From Roseiterribacter gracilis (GTDB lineage: Bacteria; Pseudomonadota; Alphaproteobacteria; BOG-932; Roseiterribacteraceae): a stretch of DNA of 64,000 nt. A program made the translations under genes and the position numbers. Under the pieces are notes generated by a model, which had not been told where the DNA came from, ran no database searches, and saw only the letters and a list, made by a program, of their open reading frames with translations. Positions 36,831-44,946 of this stretch are shown one piece after another. The DNA is taken from positions 186,001 to 250,000 of the forward strand of contig BOPV01000001.1 of assembly GCA_018332375.1 (NCBI GenBank). The letters run 5' to 3'. Every line of letters starts with the position of its first letter. The first letter of the stretch is position 1.

Positions 36831-37909
36831 TCTGCGGCTTCCTTCAGCGCTTCTTCTTCGATGCGCTCGGCACGCAGGCGGCGCAGCACGTCCAGCTCGG
36901 CCTGGAAGTCGACGTAATGCGGCAGTTTCAGATGCTGCACGAAGCCCGACGCTTCGACATTGTCGCAATGGCTGAGCACGAATTCCTGGTCCTGGGCCGG
37001 ACCGGCAACGTCTTCGCCAAGCTCGGCCGCGCGCAGTGCGCGATCGACCAGTGCCATCGACATCGCTTTGCGCTCGCCATGTCCGAAGGCGAGACCGTAG
37101 CCGCGCGTGAAGCAGGGCGGTGTGTCTTCGGTGCCGCTGAAATGATTGACCATGTCGACTTCGGTCACTTCGACTTTGCCGATCGTGATCGCAAAGCCGA
37201 GTTCTTCGGGCACGAACTCGACGTCGACAAAGCCGCGGCGGATTTCGCCCGCGAATGGATGCGACCAGCCATAGCCGCGCTGCGTCGAATAGCCGAGCGC
37301 GAGCAGAAACCCTTCGTCGCCGCGCGACAGCGCCTGCAGCCGCGCCGCACGCGACGCCGGATAGGTCGGCGGATCGCGCGTAATGTCGGCTGGCGTGCTG
37401 CCGTCGTCCGGATTGGGTTCGATCAACCCGTCGGCGCCCAGCAGATCGCCGACGCGTGGCGGCGGCGGTGCCGTGCATACTGGCGTCGTGGCGCTGAGGT
37501 CGGGTGCATCCAGCTCGAAATCGAGCAGGCGGTGCGTGTAGTCGAACGTTGCGCCCAGCACCTGCCCGCCGGGCAGATCTTTGAACGTCGCCGAGATGCG
37601 CCGATCGACCTGCATGGCGCCGGTGTTCAGCGGCTCGCTGTCGCCGAGGCGCGGCAAGGTGGTGCGATAGGCGCGCAACAGAAACACCGCTTCGAACAAA
37701 TCGCCGCGCGCCTGGCGAATGGCGACCGCAGCCAGTTCGCGGTCATAGAGCGAGGCTTCGGCCATGACGCGATCGACCGCACCGCCAAGCTGCTGGTCGA
37801 TCTGGGCCAGGTCCACTTGCGGCACGTCGCGATCGCCGCGCCGAACGTCGGCGAGCAACTCGTGCGCTGCACGAATGGCGGCAGCGCCGCCTTTTACCGC
37901 GACATACAT
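36827..37909 (-). CDS. phnI: C-P lyase core subunit PhnI
   Basis: A 360-residue protein beginning MYVAVKGGAAAI, the family opening. PhnI with PhnG, PhnH and PhnL attaches the phosphonate to the C1 of ATP ribose, displacing adenine, and alone has nucleosidase activity. The central RQARGDLFEAVFLLRAYRTT and LNHFSGTEDT-like segments match. The start overlaps the phnH end by 16 bp. Length is normal and the sequence is undamaged. Confidence 0.96.
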   Translation of the reverse strand: MYVAVKGGAAAIRAAHELLADVRRGDRDVPQVDLAQIDQQLGGAVDRVMAEASLYDRELAAVAIRQARGDLFEAVFLLRAYRTTLPRLGDSEPLNTGAMQVDRRISATFKDLPGGQVLGATFDYTHRLLDFELDAPDLSATTPVCTAPPPPRVGDLLGADGLIEPNPDDGSTPADITRDPPTYPASRAARLQALSRGDEGFLLALGYSTQRGYGWSHPFAGEIRRGFVDVEFVPEELGFAITIGKVEVTEVDMVNHFSGTEDTPPCFTRGYGLAFGHGERKAMSMALVDRALRAAELGEDVAGPAQDQEFVLSHCDNVEASGFVQHLKLPHYVDFQAELDVLRRLRAERIEEEALKEAAE

Positions 37910-38496
37910 GCGGATTCTCCGATGTGCACTGGCTCGATCTGCACGGTGCGGGGCAGGCCGGCGACGCGATCGCCTGCAACCAGCAGCACGTCGACGCCGC
38001 GCGGGAAGCGCGCGCGGTTGTCATGCCAGTCGGCGAGGAAATCGAGATCGATGCCCTTCACGCTGAGATCGCGCGTGCCGTTGATGCCGGGCCCCGACAG
38101 GCGCCAGCCGGGATCGTTGCTGAGCGCTGCAACCGTCAGCACCAAGGTTGCCGAACGATCGGGATAGGCGGGGTCGCCCTGCGCCAGCGCAGCGAGTTGC
38201 GGGCGCGACGCAGCCGGCGCGAAGACGAAGCTCGCTTCGCGCAGGTCGGTGACGATCGGCGCGCCGGCGAAGAAGCGCAGCCATTGCGCTGCTGCGGCGA
38301 AAGACGGATCGAGCCAGGCGGGCGCATCGCGATCGGTGAGCGTCAACGCAATTGCGGCCGCAGCCGCGGGCAGGGACGGCGCATCGATCTGCGGCAAGGT
38401 CGCGATCGTGCCGGGTTCGGACAGCACGTTCAGCAGCGCGCGGAACGATCGCTGCGCGTCATGCACGGGATCTTCGAAGCCGGAACCTTCAAGCAC
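37894..38496 (-). CDS. phnH: C-P lyase core subunit PhnH
   Basis: A 200-residue protein, close to the family's usual size. The opening GFEDPVHDAQRSFRALLNVL and the later WLRFFAGAPIVTDLREASFV region identify PhnH, which bridges the PhnG-PhnI core. The chosen start is GTG at 38494-38496, which gives the family N-terminus and overlaps the phnG stop by 8 bp; the frame is open further upstream but only inside phnG. It overlaps phnI downstream. Confidence 0.93.
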   Translation of the reverse strand: MLEGSGFEDPVHDAQRSFRALLNVLSEPGTIATLPQIDAPSLPAAAAAIALTLTDRDAPAWLDPSFAAAAQWLRFFAGAPIVTDLREASFVFAPAASRPQLAALAQGDPAYPDRSATLVLTVAALSNDPGWRLSGPGINGTRDLSVKGIDLDFLADWHDNRARFPRGVDVLLVAGDRVAGLPRTVQIEPVHIGESACMSR

Positions 38497-38929
38497 CGCG
38501 CACCACCGTTTCAAAATCGACGCGGGTGGCGGCGACGCGTGCGGCGCGCGCTGCATCCTGCGCGTGGCGTTCGCGTTCGAGCGGCGCGATCACCGATGCC
38601 AGCAATGCGGGGCGGCGGGCTTTGTCCTGCAGCAACGCGTCGAACCAAGCGGCAAGTTCGGCATGCTTTGTGTCGCGACCAGCGATCCAAGCCTGGCCGA
38701 TGGTTCCGTCGTCCAGACGAATGGATGCGCGCGTCACGGTCATTTCCGCAAAGTTGAACGGGCCACCCGATCCACCGACGCGGGCCCGCACCATCACAAG
38801 TCCGGTTTCGGTCGGGCGCAGCCGCGTGAATCCAGGCGCATCGGCGATTGCATCGCGCGCTTCTTCGAGTCTGGCGCGCGGTGCCAGCGCAAGCGCCCGC
38901 ATCCACGCTTTCTGGGGCTCGTTTTCCAT
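38489..38929 (-). CDS. phnG: C-P lyase core subunit PhnG
   Basis: A 146-residue protein, first gene of the phnGHIJKL operon. The conserved RPTETGLVMVRARVGGSGGPF and FNFAEMTVTRASIRL segments identify PhnG, the small subunit that pairs with PhnI and PhnH in the C-P lyase core. The ATG at 38927-38929 lies 9 bp from a perfect palindrome that is probably the PhnF operator. Everything from here to phnM overlaps or nearly overlaps, so a single transcript is expected. Confidence 0.94.
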   Translation of the reverse strand: MENEPQKAWMRALALAPRARLEEARDAIADAPGFTRLRPTETGLVMVRARVGGSGGPFNFAEMTVTRASIRLDDGTIGQAWIAGRDTKHAELAAWFDALLQDKARRPALLASVIAPLERERHAQDAARAARVAATRVDFETVVRGA

Positions 38930-38938
38930 GTCCTAAAC

Positions 38939-38950
38939 TTGTCTAGACAA
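38939..38950. promoter_or_regulatory. Probable PhnF operator in the phnG/phnF divergent region
   Basis: TTGTCTAGACAA is a perfect 12-bp palindrome containing GTCTAGAC, which fits the GTnTAnAC core of HutC/PhnF-type GntR operators. It is 9 bp before phnG and 57 bp before phnF. A TTGACT on the minus strand (38959-38964) could be the phnG -35 element, so a bound repressor would block the promoter. The same element appears before phnC. Confidence 0.8.
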
Positions 38951-39007
38951 CATAGAAGAGTCAAGCGGCACGATGAATTTTCGCGCGCGCCGGTCTATCG
39001 TCGCGAC

Positions 39008-39742
39008 ATGGCCAAATCCGAATCGCGGACCGCACCGTTGGCGCGCTGGCGGCACATTGCCGACGAGCTGCTGCGCGATTTGTCGGGCGGAAAATTGTCG
39101 CCCGGCGACAAGCTGCCGACCGAGCACGAGCTGGCCGACCGGTTTCGCGTCAATCGCCACACGATCCGCCGCGCGCTGGCGGTGCTCGCCGATGGCGGCT
39201 TCGTGCGCGTCGAACATGGACGCGGCAGCTTCGTTGCCGAACACGTGCTGGAATATGCGCTCGGACGGCGCACGCGATTCAGCGCCAACGTCATCGCGCA
39301 GGGGCGCGAGCCCGATCGTCGCGTGCTGGGTATCGAAACGATCGAAGCGCCGGAAGCGACGCAGCGCGCCTTGAAACTGAAACGCGGCGCCGACGTGATC
39401 CGGCTGCGCACGGCGGGCTTCGCCGACGGCATCCCGATCAGCATGTCGGTGAATATGTTTCCGGCGCCGCGATTCAAACGCCTGCCCGAATTGGTGAAAG
39501 ACAGCCTGTCGATCACCGCGGCGCTGCGCGACATGGGCGTCGAGGATTACACGCGCGGCTGGACCAAGCTGCTGACGCGTCTGCCCAGCGACGAGGAAGC
39601 GCGCATGCTGCACCAGCCGGTGACGCGGCCGGTGCTGGAAGTCGAAGCGCTGGATATCGATGCCGAGGGACGTCCCATCACCCACGGCACTGCGATCTTT
39701 GCGGGCGACCGCGTGCAGTTGACCGTGGGCGAGATCGACTAA
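39008..39742 (+). CDS. phnF: Phosphonate-locus GntR/HutC-family repressor
   Basis: A 244-residue regulator. Residues about 10-75 form the GntR winged helix (LSPGDKLPTEHELADRFRVN, then RHTIRRALAVLADGGFVRVE), and the rest is a UTRA ligand domain. It is divergent from phnG, with a perfect palindrome in the shared gap, and convergent with phnE two bases away. PhnF proteins repress phn genes when phosphate is plentiful or ligand is absent. The ATG at 39008 starts immediately before the conserved domain; earlier starts would run through the operator. Confidence 0.92.
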   Translation: MAKSESRTAPLARWRHIADELLRDLSGGKLSPGDKLPTEHELADRFRVNRHTIRRALAVLADGGFVRVEHGRGSFVAEHVLEYALGRRTRFSANVIAQGREPDRRVLGIETIEAPEATQRALKLKRGADVIRLRTAGFADGIPISMSVNMFPAPRFKRLPELVKDSLSITAALRDMGVEDYTRGWTKLLTRLPSDEEARMLHQPVTRPVLEVEALDIDAEGRPITHGTAIFAGDRVQLTVGEID

Positions 39743-39744
39743 CA

Positions 39745-40551
39745 TCAAAGTAGCCGGCGCCGAATGGCCTGGCTGCCGACATCCAGCAGCGACACAGTGG
39801 CGAGAATGATCAGCATGACCGCGGCGGTCTGCTGAAAGTTGAAGCTGCGGATGACTTCCCACAGCACGACGCCGATACCGCCGGCGCCGACCATGCCGAC
39901 GACGGTTGCCGAGCGCACGTTCGATTCAAACCGGTAGAGCGAGTAGGAAATCCACAACGGCAGCACTTGCGGGACGACGCCGTAGAGAATTTCTTCCAGC
40001 ACATGCGCGCCGGTGGCGCGGATGCCTTCGACCGGACGCGGATCGATCGCTTCGACTGCTTCGGCGAACAGCTTGGCCAGAATGCCGGTCGTGTGCACCC
40101 ACAAAGCCAGCACGCCCGCGAACGGACCCAGACCGACCGCGACCACGAACAACATCGCGAACACCATCTCGTTGATGGCGCGGAACGAGTCCATCAAACG
40201 CCGCGCGGGCTGGTTGAGCCACCAAGGCGCGATGTTGGTGGCGCAGATCAATCCCAGCGGGATCGCACCGATCACGGCGAAGATCGTGCCCCACAGCGCG
40301 ATTTCCAACGTGACGATGGTTTCGCGCAGATAGTTGCGCCAGTCGTGAAAATCGGGCGGCCAGAATTCCGACCCCATCTTGGCGATGTTGCCGCTGTCGC
40401 GCGCCAGCAGCAGCGGATCGATTTCCGCGCCGCGCCAGCTCGCAACCAACACCGCCAATACCAACGCCCACCCCAGCAGGCGCAACGTACGCCCGACGCC
40501 GGCGCGGAAATCTCCCGCGCCGGGTCCCGGGAGGAGGCTCGTGTCCGTCAT
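39745..40551 (-). CDS. phnE: Phosphonate ABC transporter permease
   Basis: A 268-residue inner-membrane permease with about six hydrophobic segments. The EAA-like cytoplasmic loop, [20 protein letters not shown], contacts the ATPase, and the C-terminal [20 protein letters not shown] is typical of PhnE. The ATG overlaps the phnD stop by one base (TGATG). Together with PhnC and PhnD it imports alkylphosphonates. It is the last gene of phnCDE and converges on phnF. Confidence 0.95.
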   Translation of the reverse strand: MTDTSLLPGPGAGDFRAGVGRTLRLLGWALVLAVLVASWRGAEIDPLLLARDSGNIAKMGSEFWPPDFHDWRNYLRETIVTLEIALWGTIFAVIGAIPLGLICATNIAPWWLNQPARRLMDSFRAINEMVFAMLFVVAVGLGPFAGVLALWVHTTGILAKLFAEAVEAIDPRPVEGIRATGAHVLEEILYGVVPQVLPLWISYSLYRFESNVRSATVVGMVGAGGIGVVLWEVIRSFNFQQTAAVMLIILATVSLLDVGSQAIRRRLL

Positions 40552-41579
40552 CAGCCTTTCTTCGCGCTGAGTTCGGCAACCTTCTTGTCGAGTTCGCGCA
40601 GCTTGGCGTCGATCTCGGCGATCTTCTTGGCTTTCTCGTCGGCGTTCAGCGCTTCGTCCTGTTCGATCTTGGTGCGGTCTTTGAACAGGGCGACCTGGCG
40701 CACCGGCAGAAGCTGCGCGTCGGTCGAGGCAACGAAACGCTGCACGTTGATGCCGACCAGAATCTTCTTCTGCTCGTCGCCAAGTGTTCCAGGGGCCGCG
40801 CCATAGTCGGTGAAGAACTTGGCGATCTTCGCCTTCAATGCCGGATCCAGATCCTTGCGCCACACGATCGGATCGGCGGGGATGATCGGCGAGCGCCAGA
40901 TCTCGCGCACCGCCGCGACTTTGTCGGGGTGATTGCGCTGGATCTTGGTCATGTCTTCGGTGTTGCAGGTCGCGACGTCCACCTGCTTGTTGGCGACTGC
41001 CAGTAGATTGATTTCGTGGCTGCCGCTGACCGTGCGCGTGAAGTGCTTGCGGATGTCGATGTTGTTCTTGGCCCAGACGTAATAGCTGGGGATCAGGAAG
41101 CCCGAGGTCGAATTCGGGTCACCATTGCCGAACGTGTATTTGCCCGGGCTTTTCAACAAATCGTCGAGCGACTTGATCGGGCTGTCCTTCGGCACGATCA
41201 GCACCGAATTGTAGCCCAGCGTGCCGTCGCCGAAGACTTTCTGCATGAAGACTTCGCCGTCGGCGCGGTCGACCGCCTGGATTGCCGATGCGTTGCCGTA
41301 CCAGGCGAGCTGCACTTTGTTGAAGCGCATGCCTTCGATGATCCCGGCATAGTCGGTGGCATAGAAGCCTTTGACCGGCACGCCGATCGCCTTCGACATG
41401 TCAGCGAAGAACGGCTCCCATTGCGTGCGCAACGAGGTGGTGCTTTCGGTCGAGATGACGCCGAACGCAAGTTCGCTTGGTGTTGGCGCCTGCGCGCCGG
41501 CCGGCTGTTGCGCCTGAACCGGAACGGCGGTGAAGCCGAGCAACAAGGCAGCAGCGAGGAGTCTGATCCGACGCAGCAT
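40551..41579 (-). CDS. phnD: Phosphonate ABC transporter periplasmic binding protein
   Basis: A 342-residue secreted protein with a signal peptide (residues about 1-23, cleaved after VQA). The segment [20 protein letters not shown] and the ligand-binding [14 protein letters not shown] match phosphonate/phosphate-type PhnD. The last 45 residues ([20 protein letters not shown] onward) are charged and helical, forming a predicted coiled-coil tail longer than in typical homologues. The gene lies between phnC and phnE. Confidence 0.94.
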   Translation of the reverse strand: MLRRIRLLAAALLLGFTAVPVQAQQPAGAQAPTPSELAFGVISTESTTSLRTQWEPFFADMSKAIGVPVKGFYATDYAGIIEGMRFNKVQLAWYGNASAIQAVDRADGEVFMQKVFGDGTLGYNSVLIVPKDSPIKSLDDLLKSPGKYTFGNGDPNSTSGFLIPSYYVWAKNNIDIRKHFTRTVSGSHEINLLAVANKQVDVATCNTEDMTKIQRNHPDKVAAVREIWRSPIIPADPIVWRKDLDPALKAKIAKFFTDYGAAPGTLGDEQKKILVGINVQRFVASTDAQLLPVRQVALFKDRTKIEQDEALNADEKAKKIAEIDAKLRELDKKVAELSAKKG

Positions 41580-41613
41580 GGAAATCTCCGACAGGTTTTG
41601 ACGGTCGTCGCGC

Positions 41614-42471
41614 TTACTGCGCGGCGATCGCGAGGGGCGGGAAAGCGGGCGTTGCTACCGGCACTGCGACCGGCGGCGCGTAAACCGGTTCGGGTTCACC
41701 GCCATAGATCGCAGCGAGGATCTCGGGCGTAAGCGCGCGGGACGGGCCGTCATAGACGATGCGTCCATCGCGCAGGCCGACGACGCGCGGGCAATAGGCC
41801 GTTGCGTAATCAACCTGGTGCAGCGACACGACGACGGTGATGCCGTCTTCGCGATTGATGCGACTCAGCGTTTCCATCACGCGCGTGCAGCTTTTCGGAT
41901 CGAGCGAGGCGATCGGCTCGTCCGCCAGCAGCACCCGGGCGCGCTGCACCAGCGCGCGTGCAATTGCAGCGCGCTGTTGCTGTCCGCCCGACAAGGTCGA
42001 GGCGCGCTGACGCGCATAGCGCGCGATGCCGACACGTTCGAGCGCTTCGGTGGCGCGCTGTTGTTCGAGTTTGGGAAACAGACCAGTCAGGCTGCGCCAC
42101 GAGGGCAGGCGGCGCAGCGCCCCCAGCTCGACATTCCGTTGCAGCGACAGGCGGCCGACCAGATTGAATTGCTGGAAGACAACGCCGATATCGCCGCGGC
42201 GTAGGCGAATGTCGGGCACGACGCGCCCACCGCTTTGCACCAGCGCGCCATGCACGCGGACTTCGCCGCGCTCGACAGCGCGCAGGTCTTTGGGACGGTC
42301 GCAAGCGACCAGCCCCGATATATGGCGAAGAAGAGTCGACTTGCCGGAACCAGAGGCGCCAATCAACGCCACCATCTCACCCGGCTCGATCCGAAGATCG
42401 ACGTCGTGGAGCGCTTTTCGAGCGCTCGTGAAGCTCTTGCTCAGTCGGACGATCTCGATTGCAGGCGGCAC
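41614..42471 (-). CDS. phnC: Phosphonate ABC transporter ATP-binding protein
   Basis: A 285-residue ABC ATPase: Walker [10 protein letters not shown], signature [10 protein letters not shown], Walker [13 protein letters not shown]. The insert [20 protein letters not shown] is typical of PhnC. The start is GTG at 42469-42471, preceded by GGAG. The C-terminal 40 residues ([20 protein letters not shown]) are a proline-rich extension past the ATPase fold. A promoter and a palindromic PhnF-like site lie just upstream. It energises import through PhnE. Confidence 0.95.
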   Translation of the reverse strand: MPPAIEIVRLSKSFTSARKALHDVDLRIEPGEMVALIGASGSGKSTLLRHISGLVACDRPKDLRAVERGEVRVHGALVQSGGRVVPDIRLRRGDIGVVFQQFNLVGRLSLQRNVELGALRRLPSWRSLTGLFPKLEQQRATEALERVGIARYARQRASTLSGGQQQRAAIARALVQRARVLLADEPIASLDPKSCTRVMETLSRINREDGITVVVSLHQVDYATAYCPRVVGLRDGRIVYDGPSRALTPEILAAIYGGEPEPVYAPPVAVPVATPAFPPLAIAAQ

Positions 42472-42485
42472 GGATCCGCTCCAGG

Positions 42486-42497
42486 TCGTCTAGACAA
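42486..42497. promoter_or_regulatory. Probable PhnF operator upstream of phnC
   Basis: TCGTCTAGACAA shares 11 of 12 bases with the palindrome before phnG and contains the same GTCTAGAC core (42488-42495). It sits between the predicted phnC promoter and its GTG start, where a bound repressor would block transcription. This ties phnCDE to phnGHIJKLM under one regulator. Confidence 0.75.
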
Positions 42498-42510
42498 CTT
42501 AGGCGCTTTG

Positions 42511-42539
42511 ACCCTAGCTATCTACGCTCGCGATTTCAA
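42511..42539 (-). promoter_or_regulatory. Predicted phnC promoter
   Basis: On the minus strand TTGAAA (plus 42534-42539) and TAGGGT (plus 42511-42516) are separated by exactly 17 bp, a good sigma-70 layout. The operator-like palindrome lies just downstream, around the expected transcription start. Confidence 0.6.
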
Positions 42540-42608
42540 CCGCTTTCTTGTACTGTTATATGCACTGTTCTGAACGTGTAGTCATTCACGCGAAAACAAT
42601 AGTTGCCA

Positions 42609-43394
42609 ATGACTGCGCAAATAGTTCGAAGCATAGATAGAAGGTCACGCACCTTGTCGGAACGAGAGTCGCTCGATTGGCCGGTGTTCGCGTCCGCTTC
42701 CATTGCCGACGATCATGCGCGGGACTTGGGGCCGAGACGCGGTCTGCTACTCGCCATTGTCGGCGCCAGTGGAGTCGGCAAAGACACGTTGATCGAACAC
42801 GCTGCGCGCGGGCTTCGACGCGACGCGCGATTCTTGTTTGCGCGCCGAGTCGTGACGCGTCCGCGCACACCGGACAGCGATTCCGGCGGCGAACAATATC
42901 TGCCGATGGATCCGGATGTTTTCGAGGCGCTGCGCAAAACCGGCGCCTTTGCGCTTTCGTGGGACGCGCACGGTCTTCGTTACGGAATTCCGCTGGCTTT
43001 GCGCAGCGTCATTGCGGGCGGCCGTGTCGTGGTCGCGAATCTGTCGCGGACCAAGCTGATCGAAGCGTCGCGGGCGCTGGGGCCGACGATTGCGATCGAC
43101 GTCACCGCGCCCAAAGCGGTGCTGCGCGAACGTCTGTTGGCACGCGGACGCGAAGATGCCGACGCAATCGAACAAAGATTGGCGCGGCAAGTGTCGTTGC
43201 CCGCTGGAATCCGGCGGATCGAATTTTCCAACGACGTGCCGCTGAACATGGCCGCCGCGAAATTCGCCAAGCTTTTATTGCGCGTGGTCGAGGCCGAGTA
43301 CGAAGCGTCGGACCAGCATCAGCTGGGCGCCCGGCGCCTCTTCGATGCAGAGGGCGAGATCGACCACGTCGAGGCGGCAGGCGTCGAAGGCTGA
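42609..43394 (+). CDS. phnN: Ribose 1,5-bisphosphokinase
   Basis: A guanylate-kinase-like enzyme that makes PRPP from ribose 1,5-bisphosphate, the last step of the C-P lyase route. The P-loop is GASGVGKDT (residues 52-60) and the substrate region includes VTRPRTPDSDSGGEQY. The frame gives 261 residues, longer than the usual 185 or so, at both ends. Forty residues precede the domain, so a later GTG or TTG may be the true start. The last 40 residues are read antisense through the DUF1045 gene and look unrelated to the family, so the normal stop seems to have been lost. Confidence 0.88.
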   Translation: MTAQIVRSIDRRSRTLSERESLDWPVFASASIADDHARDLGPRRGLLLAIVGASGVGKDTLIEHAARGLRRDARFLFARRVVTRPRTPDSDSGGEQYLPMDPDVFEALRKTGAFALSWDAHGLRYGIPLALRSVIAGGRVVVANLSRTKLIEASRALGPTIAIDVTAPKAVLRERLLARGREDADAIEQRLARQVSLPAGIRRIEFSNDVPLNMAAAKFAKLLLRVVEAEYEASDQHQLGARRLFDAEGEIDHVEAAGVEG

Positions 43395-43946
43395 GGTCAA
43401 CCGCCCTTTGAGCAGCGCACGCTCGTCGTCGGGCAACCGGTCGCTCAAGGTCAGGTGAAAGCGGAAATCGTCGAGCACGTACGGATAGCCGTAGCGCTGC
43501 AGATTCTCTTCCTGGCGCGCAGTCAGACCGGCGGCGCGACGTTTTTCCAGCTCGGCTGCATCGGCCGGGCGACGAAAGCGATCGAGATCGCGCACGCACG
43601 CAGCCGCCAGCGCATCGAGCGCGAGCGACGGTGCGGCCGGACGCAGCGCCAGAAATCCGTGCAACTCGGACAGCGACAATTGCACGTCGCGGATCGGCGC
43701 ATGGCGCGCAGCCAGAGCTGCAATCGCCGCTTCCAGCGCGTCGTAGTCGCCTTGCAGACGAAAGGGTGATTTCAGCGTCGCGTGAAATCCGTAGCGCCGT
43801 GCGTCGACGCTGCGCGCCGCATACCAGCTGGCATCGAGACCCAGCGACGGTGCTTCATCGGCCGCCAGCAATCCATGCCCGATACGGCCAAGCGGCGAAT
43901 CTGCATGCGGCACGACATAGATTGCGAAGCGCGAATCAGTACGCAT
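43275..43946 (-). CDS. DUF1045 phosphonate-locus protein, 2H-phosphoesterase fold
   Basis: A 223-residue protein. Two HxT motifs mark the 2H phosphoesterase superfamily: HAT at residues 55-57 (YGFHATLKSPF) and HLT at 164-166 (FRFHLTLSDRL). This DUF1045 family is repeatedly found in phn operons. Since no phnP-type metallo-hydrolase gene is in the window, it is a good candidate to open the 1,2-cyclic phosphate of ribose made by PhnJ, feeding PhnN. That role is inferred from fold, chemistry and context. It converges on phnN with a 120-bp overlap. Confidence 0.85.
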   Translation of the reverse strand: MRTDSRFAIYVVPHADSPLGRIGHGLLAADEAPSLGLDASWYAARSVDARRYGFHATLKSPFRLQGDYDALEAAIAALAARHAPIRDVQLSLSELHGFLALRPAAPSLALDALAAACVRDLDRFRRPADAAELEKRRAAGLTARQEENLQRYGYPYVLDDFRFHLTLSDRLPDDERALLKGRLTSAFDACRLDVVDLALCIEEAPGAQLMLVRRFVLGLDHAQ

Positions 43947-43982
43947 CCGACAGCAATCGCTTTGCCGCGCGCGATGCGCAAG

Positions 43983-44765
43983 TCACGGCGTGATGCGAAT
44001 CGGAATTTCCATGTCGCAAATGGTGAAATCGGCTTGGCCGCGTGCGCGCGCCTGCTCAAGAAGCGTGCGAAACGCAGCTGTATTTGTGTCCATTCGTTGC
44101 ACGCGCGGCCGTTCTGCGGCTGTGAGATCGCTGACGATGCGCGCGCTGCGCACGATCTCCGGCGTTGCCGGCGGTTCGCCGACCGGTAAGGCGCGCACGA
44201 TCTCCAACCCCGCAACGACGCGACCCACGATCGTATAATCGTGATCGAGCCGCCGGGCCGGCGCGCGCAGGATGTAGATCTCGCTATTGGCGCTGTTGGG
44301 CGCGTCTTGCCGTCCCATGCCGACCGCACCGGCGCAATGCGCGCCCCAGCCGCGTTTGCCCGCACCCTGAAACGGCGTTGCGCCGACGAAGCCGCTGACC
44401 CCGTCGCTGGACGTCGTCGCAATGATTGCATCCGGTGGAATCGCGAAGGTGAATTCCGGCGCCAAATCGGGATGCGCGCTGCCGCCGCCGTCGCGATTGT
44501 TGGGATTGCCCGTCTGCGCCACGAAGCCATCGATCACGCGATGGAATTGCAGACCGTCATAGACACGTTCGCGCGCCAGCAATTTGATGCGCTCGACCGC
44601 GTTGGGTGCGAGCTCCGGACGCAGCTCGATCACGATCGGGCCGCGTCCGGTTTCGATTACCAGCGTGTTGTCGGCGTCGAGTTCACGCCACGCTTCTTCG
44701 GCGCGCGCTGGAAGGGAGGCGAGCGCGAACGCGATCGACAGAGTCACAAGCTTGCAAACCACCAC
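43983..44765 (-). CDS. Secreted peptidyl-prolyl cis-trans isomerase, cyclophilin type
   Basis: A protein of about 260 residues with a cyclophilin domain: GLQFHRVIDGFVAQTGNPNN, then FVGATPFQGAGKRGWGAHCA and the later IVGRVVAGLEIVRAL. It should speed prolyl isomerisation in the periplasm. A signal peptide (VTLSIAFALASLPARA, cut before E) follows the start. The start codon is uncertain: GTG at 44765 or 44762 fits the signal peptide, while an ATG at 44876 would add a long tail read through an inverted-repeat element. The C-terminal 60 residues after the domain (TAAERPRVQRMDTNT...) are an extension of unknown role. Confidence 0.85.
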   Translation of the reverse strand: MVVCKLVTLSIAFALASLPARAEEAWRELDADNTLVIETGRGPIVIELRPELAPNAVERIKLLARERVYDGLQFHRVIDGFVAQTGNPNNRDGGGSAHPDLAPEFTFAIPPDAIIATTSSDGVSGFVGATPFQGAGKRGWGAHCAGAVGMGRQDAPNSANSEIYILRAPARRLDHDYTIVGRVVAGLEIVRALPVGEPPATPEIVRSARIVSDLTAAERPRVQRMDTNTAAFRTLLEQARARGQADFTICDMEIPIRITP

Positions 44766-44931
44766 GACACCACGGGCACCAAGTTTCACCACGAGAGCGA
44801 GTTTGTTCGCTCTGCTTGCCGCGAGGCAAGGTTGATCTCCTGACGCGCTCGCGCGTCGATAAAACCATGCCGTCATGCGACGGGGCGGCGGTACCCGCTG
44901 TGACTTGTGGTGTCCTTGGCGTCGTGGTGGT
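44758..44931. repeat. Imperfect inverted-repeat element upstream of cyclophilin gene
   Basis: The left arm at 44758-44783 (ACCACCACGACACC...) is matched in inverse orientation at 44904-44931, bounding about 174 bp. Inside are two perfect small hairpins: AGAGCGA/TCGCTCT near 44793-44811 and CTTGCC-GCGA-GGCAAG at 44815-44830. The size and structure resemble a small non-coding mobile or REP-like element. It supplies the bases around the GTG start of the cyclophilin gene. Confidence 0.5.
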
Positions 44932-44946
44932 TCTCTGACTAGTGAC

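Noticed and set aside
44766..44876. An N-terminal extension of the cyclophilin from ATG 44876.
   Set aside because: It would place over 35 non-hydrophobic residues before a normal signal peptide and is read through the inverted-repeat element.
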